Of a stretch of DNA of 64,000 nucleotides, positions 17,253 to 26,800 are shown one piece after another. The stretch covers positions 152,915 through 216,914 of the forward strand of contig JAOAPB010000001.1 of assembly GCA_025462645.1 (NCBI GenBank), written 5' to 3'. The first letter of the stretch is position 1. Every line of letters begins with the position of its first letter. Source of the stretch: Edaphobacter sp. GTDB lineage: Bacteria > Acidobacteriota > Terriglobia > Terriglobales > Acidobacteriaceae. A program made the position numbers and the translations under genes. The notes beneath the pieces are model-generated. The model had not been told where the DNA came from. It did no database searches and worked only from the letters and a program-made list of their open reading frames with translations.

Positions 17253-18146
17253 TCACTGCTGAAGCGTCAGAGTATTCGCCAGCTTGAACCGCACAATCGA
17301 CTCCGACGGAATATCGATATCGCGATTCCCCGTAAGTCCGCCCACCGCCGTTCCTGCTCCAGCACCAGCCAATCCTCCTACAAGCAACCCAACGCCGCCA
17401 GTCGCTACGCCGCCAATCAGCATTCCCAGGCCAGTGCCGCCGCCGATAAACGCCGCAGTCCGCTTTCCCTTACCCTTCTTCGTTCGCGTCAGATCGCCCG
17501 TAGCCAGCGGATAGCGCGTGCCGTTCAATGTAAGCGAAGTAAGCCGCAGCTGCAGAATCGACGCGCCTTTGAAGTGTCCGCGCTTATGCGAAGCATCAAT
17601 GACGCCGCCAACCGGCGTCCCCTTCGGAACGACGACTCGATCGTTGTCTCCAATCACTGGCTCGACCAGTTCACCATCGAACCGATCGCCAGCACGGCTG
17701 GTCTTCACGCTGATGTGCTGATTAATACGAATGGCCAAAGTAGTGCCGGCAGGAATCTTCACATCCGCCGGCTGTATCACTGGATTTCCACCAGCCACCG
17801 GTGCTGGAGGCTGATTAGCCGCAACTGCCTGCTGTCCGCCCGCAATCGCCGGCTGTCCCGCAGGCACACCGTTCGACATCGCCGCCGGCCCAGGCTGGCT
17901 GGACGTGGCAGGCATCACCGATGTCGTCACAGCCTGAGCCGTCTGCCCCGGAGCCGGTGGCTGCACCGTCGTCGTTGTCGTATTTCCACTCTTGTCGACG
18001 GTTACCACCTGCTGTGCCTGTCCTGTAGCGGCAGCCTGCTTCTTCGCCTGCTCAATCGCCGCATCCTGTTTTGACTGACATCCAACAAACAACGCAATCG
18101 CCATAACCATAGCGGCTACTGGCTTCATTCCATGGGGAGTCTTCAT
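17253..18146 (-). CDS. Lipoprotein with a glycine-zipper C-terminal region
   Basis: A 297-residue protein with lipobox LFVGC (Cys about residue 23). A Gln/Ala/Pro-rich linker (about 30-125) is followed by a beta-rich domain starting IPAGTTLAIRINQHISVKTSRAGDRF with VVVPKGTPVGGVIDASHKRG. The tail is a long glycine-zipper-like segment (FIGGGTGLGMLIGGVATGGVGLLVGG) ending DIPSESIVRFKLANTLTLQQ. This architecture is common in Terriglobia envelope proteins; the biochemical role is unknown. ATG 18146 has GAGG nine bases upstream. The in-frame extension to 18446 overlaps the divergent Kbl-like gene and is rejected. Confidence 0.65.
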   Translation of the reverse strand: MKTPHGMKPVAAMVMAIALFVGCQSKQDAAIEQAKKQAAATGQAQQVVTVDKSGNTTTTTVQPPAPGQTAQAVTTSVMPATSSQPGPAAMSNGVPAGQPAIAGGQQAVAANQPPAPVAGGNPVIQPADVKIPAGTTLAIRINQHISVKTSRAGDRFDGELVEPVIGDNDRVVVPKGTPVGGVIDASHKRGHFKGASILQLRLTSLTLNGTRYPLATGDLTRTKKGKGKRTAAFIGGGTGLGMLIGGVATGGVGLLVGGLAGAGAGTAVGGLTGNRDIDIPSESIVRFKLANTLTLQQ

Positions 18147-18260
18147 CGTTCGAGCCTCATTTCGTGCTAGGTAAAGTAAATGTTTGGATAGGTGCTGTTC
18201 CTTAAGATGCTCATTTGGCGTCTGTGACTGCCCGCAAACAAAAGGTTTACGATTATTCCC

Positions 18261-19481
18261 ATGACCTCTGACTCCGCAACGCGCCCCCAGCTTGCCCATC
18301 TCATCGCCCAGCTCGACGATCTGAAGCAGCGCGGAACCTTCTTCAAGCTGCGGGTGCTCGACGACGAACAGGGCCCCATCTGCACCTACGATGGCAAGCA
18401 GGTCATCAATCTCGCATCGAACAACTACCTCGGTCTCTGCGAGCACCCCAAGCTCCGCGAAGCCGCCATCGCTGCCACCGAGAAGTATGGTGTAGGCTCA
18501 GGAGCCGTCCGCACCATCGCCGGAACCATGCGCATCCACATGGAGCTCGAGGAGAAGATCGCAGCCTTCAAAGGCGTCGAGGCCTGCGTCGTCTTCCAGT
18601 CCGGCTTCACCGCCAACGCCGGAACCGTCTCCTCCATCCTCGGCAAAGAGGACTTCATCCTCTCCGACGAGCTCAACCACGCCAGCATCATCGACGGCGC
18701 CCGCCTCTCCCGCGCCAAGATTAAAGTCTTCCGCCACAAGGACACAGCGCACGCCGAAGAGCTCCTCAAGGAGATCCAGGACGAACCCGGCCGCAAGCTC
18801 CTCATCACCGACGGCGTCTTCTCCATGGACGGCGACATCGGCCCCGTCGACAAGCTCTGCGACCTCGCCGACAAGTACGGAGCCATCATGATGGTCGACG
18901 ACGCCCACGCCTCCGGCGTCCTCGGCCGCAACGGTCGCGGTAGCGTCGACCACTTCCAGTGCACCGCTCGCGTCGATGTGCAGGTAGGCACCCTCTCTAA
19001 AGCCATCGGAGCCCTCGGAGGCTACGTCTGCGGCAGCCGCGACCTCATCGACTACCTCTACCACCGTGCCCGCCCCTTCCTCTTCTCCACCTCGCACCCG
19101 CCGTCGGTCGCAGCCACCTGCATCGCCGCCTTCGACATCCTCGAGAACGAACCCGAGCGCATCGAGCGCCTCTGGTCGAACACCAGATACTTCAAACAGC
19201 AACTCACCGAAGCCGGTTTCGACGTAGGTGGCCGCACCACTCCAGCCAGCGAGACCCCCATCACTCCCATCATCATCGGAGACGGCCGCCAAACGATGGA
19301 TTTCAGCCGCGCACTCTTCGACGCCGGAGTCATGGCCACCGGCATCGCCTTCCCCACCGTCCCCGAAGGCAAGGCCCGCATTCGCACCATCATGACCAGC
19401 GAGCATACCCGCAAACAGATCGATCAAGCCCTCGAAGTCCTCACCACCGTCGCCAGAAAAATGGGTATCCTCACTCCTTAA
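18261..19481 (+). CDS. kbl: Glycine C-acetyltransferase / 2-amino-3-ketobutyrate CoA ligase-like
   Basis: A PLP-dependent alpha-oxoamine synthase of 406 residues. Kbl makes 2-amino-3-ketobutyrate from glycine and acetyl-CoA, or the reverse during threonine breakdown; BioF is a close paralogue. It has NLASNNYLGL (50-59), GVGSGAVRTIAGTMRIHMELE, DDAHASGVLG, and the PLP lysine in VGTLSKAIGALGGYVCG (K247). The IAGTxxxHxELE pattern and length favour Kbl over BioF. No tdh or biotin genes adjoin it. Confidence 0.85.
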   Translation: MTSDSATRPQLAHLIAQLDDLKQRGTFFKLRVLDDEQGPICTYDGKQVINLASNNYLGLCEHPKLREAAIAATEKYGVGSGAVRTIAGTMRIHMELEEKIAAFKGVEACVVFQSGFTANAGTVSSILGKEDFILSDELNHASIIDGARLSRAKIKVFRHKDTAHAEELLKEIQDEPGRKLLITDGVFSMDGDIGPVDKLCDLADKYGAIMMVDDAHASGVLGRNGRGSVDHFQCTARVDVQVGTLSKAIGALGGYVCGSRDLIDYLYHRARPFLFSTSHPPSVAATCIAAFDILENEPERIERLWSNTRYFKQQLTEAGFDVGGRTTPASETPITPIIIGDGRQTMDFSRALFDAGVMATGIAFPTVPEGKARIRTIMTSEHTRKQIDQALEVLTTVARKMGILTP

Positions 19482-19560
19482 CCCCTTTAGAAGGTGGCTT
19501 TTCACACAAAAGACACAGTGGGGTGCGTCTATTAGCCCAGATCTGCGTCTTTATAGGGAT

Positions 19561-20403
19561 ATGTCATCTTTTCCCCTGCAGCAACCAAGGCGTCTAGCCA
19601 CGCTCGTGGCCGTCGCCCTCCTGGTCGCCGCCGTCGTATCACCCGCAACATCTCAAGCCCAGCAACTCATCGCCAGCAGTTCCTCGGCAATACCCGCTGA
19701 AGACTCCAGCCTCCCCGACGCTCCCAGCCACGTCCTCTACCCGCAATCCGGCCAGACGGCACCCCCTCCTCAACCCATACAGACAACCAACCCCGACGCC
19801 GTCAGCCCCAATGGCACCCAGCAGACCAAGCGCATCCTCGGCATCATGCCTAACTTCCGCTCCGTCTCTGCCGATATCAAGCTTCCCCCCCAGACCTCCA
19901 GACAGAAGTTCATCGCCGCCGGCCACGACACCTTCGACTACTCCTCTTTCTTCATCGCCGGCATCCAGGCAGGCTTCTCCATGAATGGCAACTCCTATCC
20001 CGAGTTCCATCAGGGAGCCAAAGGCTACGCCCGCTACTATTGGCACACTCTCGCCGATACAACCACCGAAAACTTCATGGTCGGCGGCCTCGGCCCTGTT
20101 GTCTTCCATCAGGACAACCGCTACTACACCCTCGGCCACGGCGGCTTCCGCAAGCGCACCTTCTACGCCCTCACCCGCGTCCTCATCTCGCGCAAAGATG
20201 ACGGAGACTCCACCTTCAACTTCGCCGAAGTCATCGGTTCAGGCGCCGCTGCCGGTACCTCCACCCTCTACTACCCCACTAGATACCGCACCTGGACCAA
20301 GGTCGGCCAGAAGTGGCTCACCAGCGACATCATCGACGGCGCCAACTTCATGCTGAAAGAGTTCTGGCCAGACATCAACAAAGCCATCTTCCACACCCAC
20401 TAG
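19561..20403 (+). CDS. Terriglobia-type secreted protein with an LPDAPS motif
   Basis: A 280-residue exported protein. The signal peptide ends near VVSPATSQAQ. A low-complexity segment with SSLPDAPSH (residues 49-57) is followed by ILGIMPNFRSVSA and a conserved C-terminal domain (FIAAGHDTFDYSSFFIAGIQAG...YYWHTLADTTTENFMVGGLGPVVFHQDNRYY...EFWPDI). The SLPDAPS and NFRSV combination is familiar from Acidobacteriota outer-envelope proteins of unknown function. ATG 19561 follows TAGGGAT. It stands alone between intergenic gaps. Confidence 0.6.
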   Translation: MSSFPLQQPRRLATLVAVALLVAAVVSPATSQAQQLIASSSSAIPAEDSSLPDAPSHVLYPQSGQTAPPPQPIQTTNPDAVSPNGTQQTKRILGIMPNFRSVSADIKLPPQTSRQKFIAAGHDTFDYSSFFIAGIQAGFSMNGNSYPEFHQGAKGYARYYWHTLADTTTENFMVGGLGPVVFHQDNRYYTLGHGGFRKRTFYALTRVLISRKDDGDSTFNFAEVIGSGAAAGTSTLYYPTRYRTWTKVGQKWLTSDIIDGANFMLKEFWPDINKAIFHTH

Positions 20404-20423
20404 CGGGAGGCCGCATCAGCCGA

Positions 20424-21050
20424 CTACCTCGCCCTGAGCCGGCGAATAATCTCCGCTCTCTCTGGAATAAGCACCTGCACCCGATCAGTTTCGTCGAGAC
20501 TCGCATAGCGACGACTCGTACGATACCTTATCTTTTCCGAGTAGTTTCCCTTGCTAAAGTCGTACAAGTACGCCCTAACCTCAAAGGCATGTTTCTCGAA
20601 GTGGGTTTCCCCTTTGTCCCAGTCCCACACATAGTCAGCAGTCATAAGAACAGGCAGCGGCGAAATAGCCTGTAACGGCCAGATCGCGTGATCGCTTTGC
20701 TCAGTCAACTGCACAACCGGTAACAGATTCTTCAGCGTACCGTCCGGCTCGCATCGAAGCAGTGCTAACTCATCAAGCGAACCACTGCCTCCTCCCGAAA
20801 ATGTTGCAGAGAAAATAACTAGCGATCCGCCAGCTTGGAGTGGGATGCTTTGAGCCTTCGTATGGAGTCCGAACTGCATATCGCTCCGCTTCTCTGGCAA
20901 CGCATAACAGTGGGTGGGCTGGGCTTCTAGACAGAGACGTGCCGCACTAGTCGGCAAGCCATCCGCATCCACCGCTCCTAGATACGTCTTGTAGGCTGGA
21001 AACTCAAGCATTCCTGTTGTCGTCCGTTGCCCCAGCGCAACAAGATGCAA
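20424..21050 (-). CDS. Hypothetical protein, possibly 5'-decayed
   Basis: A 208-residue reading frame. The only full-length start is TTG at 21050, with an in-frame TAG four codons upstream and no clear ribosome-binding site; an internal ATG is at 21011. The product has no signal peptide, though its beta-rich composition (SLVIFSATFSGGGSGSLDELALLRC, VWDWDKGETHFEKHAFEVRAYLYD) would suit an exported protein, so the N-terminus may be lost. It is not a recognised family. It is convergent with the LPDAPS gene, 20 bases apart. Confidence 0.45.
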   Translation of the reverse strand: MHLVALGQRTTTGMLEFPAYKTYLGAVDADGLPTSAARLCLEAQPTHCYALPEKRSDMQFGLHTKAQSIPLQAGGSLVIFSATFSGGGSGSLDELALLRCEPDGTLKNLLPVVQLTEQSDHAIWPLQAISPLPVLMTADYVWDWDKGETHFEKHAFEVRAYLYDFSKGNYSEKIRYRTSRRYASLDETDRVQVLIPERAEIIRRLRAR

Positions 21051-21105
21051 TACCCTAGGCTAACTGACGCTATAGTCGCGATCCGACTTCGAAGTGTTGG
21101 CACGG

Positions 21106-22416
21106 TCACTCTCCCCGAAACACAACCCTACCCTCGCAAACCGTAGCCTTCACCCTGCCCAGCATAGCTGCCCCATCAAACGGCGTATTCCGCGACTTCG
21201 ACCGCGTCTTCGTCGCATCGAAGCTCCACTCCGCAGCCGCATCGAACACCACCACATCCGCAAAGCTCCCCACACTCAACGCTCCCCGCCCATCCAGCTT
21301 CACAATCGCCGCGGGACCGGCACTCATCAACTGCATCACGCGCGTGAGCGGCATCCCCTGCCCTTTATGCAGTACCCGCAAAGCCAGCCCCAGCGCTGTC
21401 TCTAACCCAGTAATTCCATTCGCCGCCGCAGCGAACTCGATCTCTTTCTCATGCGCAGCATGAGGGGCATGATCGGTAGCAATGCAGTCCACCGTTCCAT
21501 CCATCAACCCGGCGACCATCGCCACCCGATCCGCCTCTGCCCTTAGCGGCGGATTCATCTTGGCATGCGTGTCGTAGTCGGCAATCGCCTCATCCGTCAG
21601 CGTGAAGTGATGCGGAGCGACCTCGCAGGTCACATGCAGCCCCTCAGCCCTCGCCGCCTTTATCGCAGCCATAGCCCGAGCCGTCGACACATGCTGCACA
21701 TGCAGATGCGGCCTCAACCCCTCAGCCCTCTCGATCTCCCGCAGCAGCCGGATATCCCGCTCCACAATCCGAGCCTCCGCCTCTATCGTCATCCCGCGCA
21801 ACCCCAGCCGAAACGCCACCGGTCCGGCATTCATGCTGCAACCACCTGTCAGCCGCGTATCCTCCGCATGCTGACTCACCGGCACGCCCAGCCGAGCCGC
21901 CGCCACCAGAGCCGCCCGCATCACATGGTCCTCGAGCACTGGCTTCCCATCATCTGTAAACCCAACCGCGCCCGCTTTGTGCAGCGCAGCAAAGTCCGTC
22001 AACTCCCCGCCAAGACTCCCCACAGTAGCCGCCGGCATGGCAAACAGCTTCACCACCGAGCCCCGGGCCGCATCCTGCATCCACTCCAACCCCACAACTG
22101 AGTCATTTACCGGAACCGTATTCGGCATGGCCACAACTGTCGTAAATCCACCCGCTGCCGCAGCCGCTGTCCCCGTAGCGATCGTCTCTTTATAGGTCTG
22201 GCCCGGCTCCCGCAGGTGCACGTGCACATCCACCAGCCCCGGAGCCACAATCATCCCCGTCGCATCCATCGTCTCAGCCGCCGCAACGTTCTTCTTCAGC
22301 ACTCCGGGCTCTTCCACTGCAGCCACCCGGCCATCCCGCAGCAACAGGTCCCGCGCCGCATCCAGACCGCTAGCCGGATCGACCAGCCGTCCATTCAAAA
22401 TCAGTAGATCGCTCAT
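21106..22416 (-). CDS. pyrC: Dihydroorotase
   Basis: A zinc amidohydrolase that cyclises carbamoyl-aspartate to dihydroorotate in pyrimidine synthesis. The 436-residue length and motifs fit class I: GLVDVHVHLREPGQTYKE (metal His-x-His), MPNTVPVNDS, LHVQHVSTARAM, TCEVAPHHFTLTDE, and TDHAPH. Its ATG overlaps the pyrB stop by four bases (ATGA). It is the last gene of the pyrR-pyrB-pyrC operon. Full-length, with no missing metal ligand seen. Confidence 0.93.
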   Translation of the reverse strand: MSDLLILNGRLVDPASGLDAARDLLLRDGRVAAVEEPGVLKKNVAAAETMDATGMIVAPGLVDVHVHLREPGQTYKETIATGTAAAAAGGFTTVVAMPNTVPVNDSVVGLEWMQDAARGSVVKLFAMPAATVGSLGGELTDFAALHKAGAVGFTDDGKPVLEDHVMRAALVAAARLGVPVSQHAEDTRLTGGCSMNAGPVAFRLGLRGMTIEAEARIVERDIRLLREIERAEGLRPHLHVQHVSTARAMAAIKAARAEGLHVTCEVAPHHFTLTDEAIADYDTHAKMNPPLRAEADRVAMVAGLMDGTVDCIATDHAPHAAHEKEIEFAAAANGITGLETALGLALRVLHKGQGMPLTRVMQLMSAGPAAIVKLDGRGALSVGSFADVVVFDAAAEWSFDATKTRSKSRNTPFDGAAMLGRVKATVCEGRVVFRGE

Positions 22417-23432
22417 ACCCTTACACTCTCGAATCCACCCACACCCAACGCTCTTACCAACAAAGCCGACCGCACCGCCAGCCCATGCGTTACCTGATCC
22501 TCAATCGCAGAGTTCGCTCCATCGGCCACATCCCCGGTAATCTCCATCCCGCGAATCATTGGCCCCGGATGCATCACCAGCGCTTCAGGAGCACACGCCG
22601 CCAGCCGCTCCGCATTCAACTGATACCGGGCAATGTAGTCCCCCAGATTCAGCTCCAGCCCAGCCAGCCGTTCCTTCTGAATCCGCAACATCATCGCCAC
22701 CGCAAGCCCTTCAGAGCAAGCCCTCCGCAAAGCACCATCAAAGTCCCGCACAATCTCCACGCCCTCGCCCAGTCCGCGTGCGTCCTCCGGCAGTAGACGC
22801 TCCGGTCCGCATAGCAACACCTTCGCCCCCAGCCTGGGCAGCAGCATCGCATTCGACCGCGCCACCCGGCTATGCAGAATATCCCCCGTAATCACCACCG
22901 TAACCCCACGCAGCGAAGCGGCATTCACCGCAGCCGCCCGCTCCGAGCCATAGAGCCGCGTCAGCATCGTCCGCAGATCCAGCAGCGCCTGCGACGGATG
23001 CTCATGCATCCCATCGCCGGCATTCAGCACCGGCAGCCCCGTCTCGCGTGCCAGCAGAAATGGCGCCCCCGAAGCCGGATGCCTCAAGATAATGCACTCC
23101 GCGCCCAGCGCCCTGAGCGTCAACCCCGTATCTTTGAGGCTCTCGCCCTTCTCAATCGATGAGCTCTTATCGCTCACCAGCGTAGTCGTAGCTCCCAGCG
23201 ACTTCGCCGCCAGCTCAAACGACGTCCGCGTCCGCGTGCTCGACTCATAAAACAGCAGCGCCACACGCCGTCCAGCCAGCATCTTCGCGCGTTCAGACTG
23301 CGGCATCGTCTCCAGACGCGCCGTCTCCGCCAGCACGGCCGATACCTCCGCCACCGGCAGATCAGCAATGCTAAGTAAGGATCCCGCAGCGTACTTTGAA
23401 GTCGTCATCAAACCGTGAGAACCCTGAGCCAT
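22413..23432 (-). CDS. pyrB: Aspartate carbamoyltransferase catalytic subunit
   Basis: Transfers carbamoyl phosphate to aspartate, the first committed step of pyrimidine synthesis. It shows the carbamoyl-phosphate loop FYESSTRTRTSFE, KGESLKDT, DGMHEHPSQALLD, and HPGPMIRGMEI. At 339 residues from ATG 23432 (four bases after pyrR) or 331 from ATG 23408 it fits the family; neither start has a strong ribosome-binding site. No pyrI regulatory-subunit gene adjoins it; the next gene is pyrC, as in operons where PyrB pairs with a PyrC-type partner. Confidence 0.93.
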   Translation of the reverse strand: MAQGSHGLMTTSKYAAGSLLSIADLPVAEVSAVLAETARLETMPQSERAKMLAGRRVALLFYESSTRTRTSFELAAKSLGATTTLVSDKSSSIEKGESLKDTGLTLRALGAECIILRHPASGAPFLLARETGLPVLNAGDGMHEHPSQALLDLRTMLTRLYGSERAAAVNAASLRGVTVVITGDILHSRVARSNAMLLPRLGAKVLLCGPERLLPEDARGLGEGVEIVRDFDGALRRACSEGLAVAMMLRIQKERLAGLELNLGDYIARYQLNAERLAACAPEALVMHPGPMIRGMEITGDVADGANSAIEDQVTHGLAVRSALLVRALGVGGFESVRV

Positions 23433-23436
23433 CGAC

Positions 23437-24012
23437 TCAGTCCACCAGCTCGACCAGCAGCACCTGCTCCTGCCCATCCACCTCGTTCAGCTTCACTTCG
23501 ATGATCTCTCGGCTCGACGTCGGAATCGTGCGCCCCACAAACGTAGCCTCGATCGGCAGCTCACGATGCCCACGGTCGATCAGCACCAGCAGCTGAACGC
23601 TCTTCGGCCGCCCATGGTCGAACAGCGCATCCAGCGCCGCCCGAATCGTCCTTCCCGTATACAGAACATCGTCCATCAGGATGATGTCCCTGCCCGTCAC
23701 GTCGAACCCGACCGCCCCCGGCGTCACCACCGGCCGCGGCCCCGCCGTCGACAGATCGTCCCTGTAGAAGCTGATATCCAGCACACCCGTGTCCACAGGA
23801 TGCTTCTCAATCTTCGCAATCATCTCACCCAGCCGTTGCGCCAGCGGAACCCCTCGACGCTTGATCCCGACCAGCCCCAGATTCGCGCCGCCATCGTTCT
23901 TTTCAACGATCTCATGGGCGAGCCGCACCAGCGTCCGCTCAATCTCCGAGGCCGACATCAGCCGCCCCTTCTCTCGTAACTTCGGTTTCGGTGTTTCCGT
24001 AGTCTCACTCAT
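23437..24012 (-). CDS. pyrR: Bifunctional pyr operon regulator / uracil phosphoribosyltransferase
   Basis: PyrR binds pyr mRNA in a UMP-dependent way and has a weak uracil phosphoribosyltransferase activity. The 191-residue protein has the PRPP loop DDVLYTGRTIRAALDAL, SFYRDDLS and VLIDRGHRELPIEATFVG, typical of PyrR. The start is set at MSETTETP (24012). It leads the pyrRBC operon, so it could regulate it by attenuation, but I saw no clear antiterminator-terminator pair in the short upstream gap. Confidence 0.92.
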   Translation of the reverse strand: MSETTETPKPKLREKGRLMSASEIERTLVRLAHEIVEKNDGGANLGLVGIKRRGVPLAQRLGEMIAKIEKHPVDTGVLDISFYRDDLSTAGPRPVVTPGAVGFDVTGRDIILMDDVLYTGRTIRAALDALFDHGRPKSVQLLVLIDRGHRELPIEATFVGRTIPTSSREIIEVKLNEVDGQEQVLLVELVD

Positions 24013-24065
24013 AATGATTCGGCTTGATGATATCAGCACCAGGGCCCTTCCCTCTGTACCCGGCC

Positions 24066-25283
24066 TCAGGCCACTGCGTTCCTCTCCTCCTGCCGCAACG
24101 ACATCCAGACCGTCCCCCCCAGCGACAGCAGCACAGCAAATGCCGCGCCGTAAAACATGACAGGATATCCATATCCGCTAATCACCGCCCCCGCAATCGG
24201 CCCCGTCAGAAACAACGACAGGTCCACAAACGCCGAGTAGATTCCCAGCACCGTCCCACGGCTCGACAGCGGAAAGGCCCGCCCAGCCTCAATCCCCAGC
24301 GACGGAAAGACCAGTGAGAACCCAAGCCCCGTAAGCCCCGCCCCCACATAAGCGTGATGAGGCGTCCCCGCTACTCCAAGCACCACCAGTCCCACCGCCT
24401 CGACCGCGAAAGAGACGATCGCAACCACGAATCCTCCCCAGCGATTGATCAGCCCGGAGAACAACAGCCGCACAAGAACGAAGCAGACCCCATACGCCGT
24501 CAACGACAGCGCTGCCCCATCCCAGCGCACATGGGCAAAGTACAGCGTGATGAAGGTGGCAATCACCCCAAACCCCATCCCTCCAAAGGCCAGCGCCAGC
24601 CCATACGGGGACACCCCCAACAAAATTCTTCGCAGCGGAACACGTTCTCCCCTGTGCGCCTCCGTCGCTGCCATACGCGACGCGCAAAACAGGCTCACCC
24701 CTCCCACCGCCATCACCACGATGCCAATCGAACCCAGGCCCCAGCGCGGCTCCAGAAATGCGCCTAGCGGAGCCCCAATCGCCAGCGAGACATACGTCGC
24801 CACGCCGTTCCACGAGATCACCCTCGCCGTCTCCGCCTCGCCCACCCGGCCGATCCCCCAGATGATCGCACCCGTCGAACTCATGCTCTCGCCCACCCCC
24901 AGCGCGAACCGGCTCAACACCAGGCTCCCCAGACAAAGCCCCAGACTATGCCGCAGCAGCCCTGCCAGCACAATAAACCCACCGCTCAAAGAGCATGCCA
25001 GCAGACCCCACATCACCGTCCGCTTCGGCCCCAGCGTATCGGCCATATGCCCCGCGCGCGGCCGGCTCGCGAATGTGGCAATGTACTGCAGGCTGATCAG
25101 CAACCCGGCCAGCACCGTACTCACCCCCAGATGGAGATGAACGTACGAAGGCAGAATCGCCAAAGGAATTCCAATGCTGAAGTAGCAGACGAACGTAAAC
25201 GCAACAACAGGAAGAATTCGAAGCGTGACCCGGGAGTCTATCTCAGGCTGTAGCTCGGCGAGTTGGCTGGGTGTAGTAGACAT
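24066..25283 (-). CDS. MFS transporter (YhhS/YfcJ-like)
   Basis: A 405-residue, 12-helix major facilitator protein. It has the loop 2-3 motif ASRPRAGHMADTLGPKRTV, and near helix 5 FALGVGESMSSTGAIIWGIG. The pattern resembles the YhhS/YfcJ group of sugar or drug exporters; the substrate is unknown. ATG 25283 is preferred, since the in-frame extension to 25382 is Cys-rich, non-hydrophobic and lacks a ribosome-binding site. It lies upstream of pyrR on the same strand with a 53-base gap, so possibly the same transcription unit. Confidence 0.8.
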   Translation of the reverse strand: MSTTPSQLAELQPEIDSRVTLRILPVVAFTFVCYFSIGIPLAILPSYVHLHLGVSTVLAGLLISLQYIATFASRPRAGHMADTLGPKRTVMWGLLACSLSGGFIVLAGLLRHSLGLCLGSLVLSRFALGVGESMSSTGAIIWGIGRVGEAETARVISWNGVATYVSLAIGAPLGAFLEPRWGLGSIGIVVMAVGGVSLFCASRMAATEAHRGERVPLRRILLGVSPYGLALAFGGMGFGVIATFITLYFAHVRWDGAALSLTAYGVCFVLVRLLFSGLINRWGGFVVAIVSFAVEAVGLVVLGVAGTPHHAYVGAGLTGLGFSLVFPSLGIEAGRAFPLSSRGTVLGIYSAFVDLSLFLTGPIAGAVISGYGYPVMFYGAAFAVLLSLGGTVWMSLRQEERNAVA

Positions 25284-25403
25284 GCAGGAAACAACTTCGC
25301 CGCCATCGCAAACCCAGCAAAGCCTGCAATTAAGTATATCTGCCACACTTGGGCAAAGTAACGTTGCAAACGACCCGGGCAACCCCCGAATGGGCTAACG
25401 GAT

Positions 25404-26354
25404 TCACCCCATTCGAGCCCGTGCATAGTAGGCAGCGCCGTACCGAGAGCCCGTTGCCATCAGCTCTTCAATCGCCTCTACCGTCTGAATACCGCCCCTG
25501 GCCCCGACTGCCATGCAGTTCAACGCAGCCGCAGCACACGCAAAGTCGAGCTGCCGTTCGAGCGGCCACCCCTGAAGCAGCCCATAGATGAAGCCTGCAT
25601 GGAAGATATCTCCAGCTCCCGTTGTATCGACCACTGGAACCCGATACGCACAGGTGTGGTGAAACTCTTTTCCATCCCACGCCAGCACGCCATCCGGCCC
25701 CAGCGTTGCAGCCGTAAGCCGGCATCCATAGCGTAGATGCATCATGCCCAACGCCTTCTCCAGGTCGACCTCCGCCATCAGTCGACACGGAAAATCTCTG
25801 CTCACGATCAAATAGTCGATATTCTCGATAAGCTCTTCCACACCTGGGTAAAGCTCATCCAGATCGGCTACTACGGGTACTCCGGCAGCGCGTGCCCATC
25901 GAGCCGCTACGGTCGCCGTCGCCGTGTCGTATCCATCCACGTGCAGGGCTCGTGCATTGACGATCCACTCGCGGTCGAGATCGCTGGGCCGCAGGTCAAG
26001 CCGTTCGTCCCGCCTCCAAAGCACCGTCCGCTCGCCCTCGCCATCGACCAGTACAAGAGACTGTCGGCTGGCACACTCCGATACGGTGATGAGCTGCGTC
26101 TCCACGCCAGCCTCGGCAAATGCCTTGCGATGAAGTGTTGCGGCGCTATCGTCGCCCAGACTTCCCACATATCGGGTACGCATGCCCCATCTCTGGCAAG
26201 CGACGACAGTGCTCGCGACCTGTCCCCCCGGCAATACATCTGCGGTACTGAATTCGACTTTGGAACCAAGTACGGGATAACTCGAGAGAGGAATAACTGT
26301 GTCCGTGGCGTTCAACCCGACGCCGACAAGGTCGACCTGCGACGATTTCGTCAT
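25404..26354 (-). CDS. PfkB-family carbohydrate kinase
   Basis: A 316-residue sugar or nucleoside kinase of the ribokinase fold. It has the N-terminal GG motif (FSTADVLPGGQVASTVVACQRWG) and the C-terminal DTTGAGDIFHAGFIYGLL with the catalytic Asp. The substrate is not determinable; candidates are ribose, fructose or adenosine-like sugars. ATG 26354 begins MTKSSQVDLVG. Longer in-frame starts lack support. It lies 121 bases upstream of the MFS gene on the same strand, so the pair could handle one sugar. Confidence 0.85.
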   Translation of the reverse strand: MTKSSQVDLVGVGLNATDTVIPLSSYPVLGSKVEFSTADVLPGGQVASTVVACQRWGMRTRYVGSLGDDSAATLHRKAFAEAGVETQLITVSECASRQSLVLVDGEGERTVLWRRDERLDLRPSDLDREWIVNARALHVDGYDTATATVAARWARAAGVPVVADLDELYPGVEELIENIDYLIVSRDFPCRLMAEVDLEKALGMMHLRYGCRLTAATLGPDGVLAWDGKEFHHTCAYRVPVVDTTGAGDIFHAGFIYGLLQGWPLERQLDFACAAAALNCMAVGARGGIQTVEAIEELMATGSRYGAAYYARARMG

Positions 26355-26512
26355 ACTACTACTGTAAATGGAGTATGAATCTCGCGGCGCCGAGCCAGGA
26401 GCTCGGTCCAGCACTGCGGCGGAGATCGAGACTGTTACGAACTCTATGCTTTGAGCGGAGGACGTCTCCTTGACGTCGTCGACACTTCAATCGGAATCGA
26501 AATGTGGAAGCT

Positions 26513-26541
26513 TTCGGTTCAACAACTGAATTCGGTTCAAC
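26513..26541. repeat. 11-base direct repeat, spaced 18 bases
   Basis: TTCGGTTCAAC occurs at 26513-26523 and again at 26531-26541, about 160 bases upstream of the PfkB kinase start. The stretch 26355-26600 has no gene. The repeat could be a tandem regulator site, but nothing else supports that. Confidence 0.35.
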
Positions 26542-26579
26542 GCTGATAGCTATTGAAAGAAGTGGTCTAGACCCTCAGA

Positions 26580-26800
26580 AACAGATCAGGCCTTCTAGAA
26601 AGTCATTATTAAGCCGCCAATCGCTATGAAAGCTCCACCGACGTAGACAGGCTTGCTGGGCGATTGATGAAATTGCAGTTTCGCTACAAGCTGGGCAACG
26701 AAGAAGAAAAGCACCCTGCACCTCAAGGTAGGCGGCCAGAGCGAGAATAGTGAAAGCTCCAACCGGTGAAGAGACAAATTGACTCAACCGGAGCATCAAT
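26580..26800 (-). pseudogene. Frameshifted remnant of a small membrane transporter (YnfA-like?)
   Basis: In one minus frame lies SSPVGAFTILALAAYLEVQGAFLL. A second frame carries it on through FFVAQLVAKLQ and KPVYVGGAFIAIGGLIMTF. The start (two helices with an Ala-Ala-x-x-Glu helix) and the end (Gly-Ala-x-Ile-Ala-x-x-Gly) recall the N- and C-termini of YnfA/UPF0060 proteins, but the middle is missing and the frames differ. It follows the MerR gene closely. Identification is tentative; an EamA-like transporter tail is an alternative. Confidence 0.3.
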
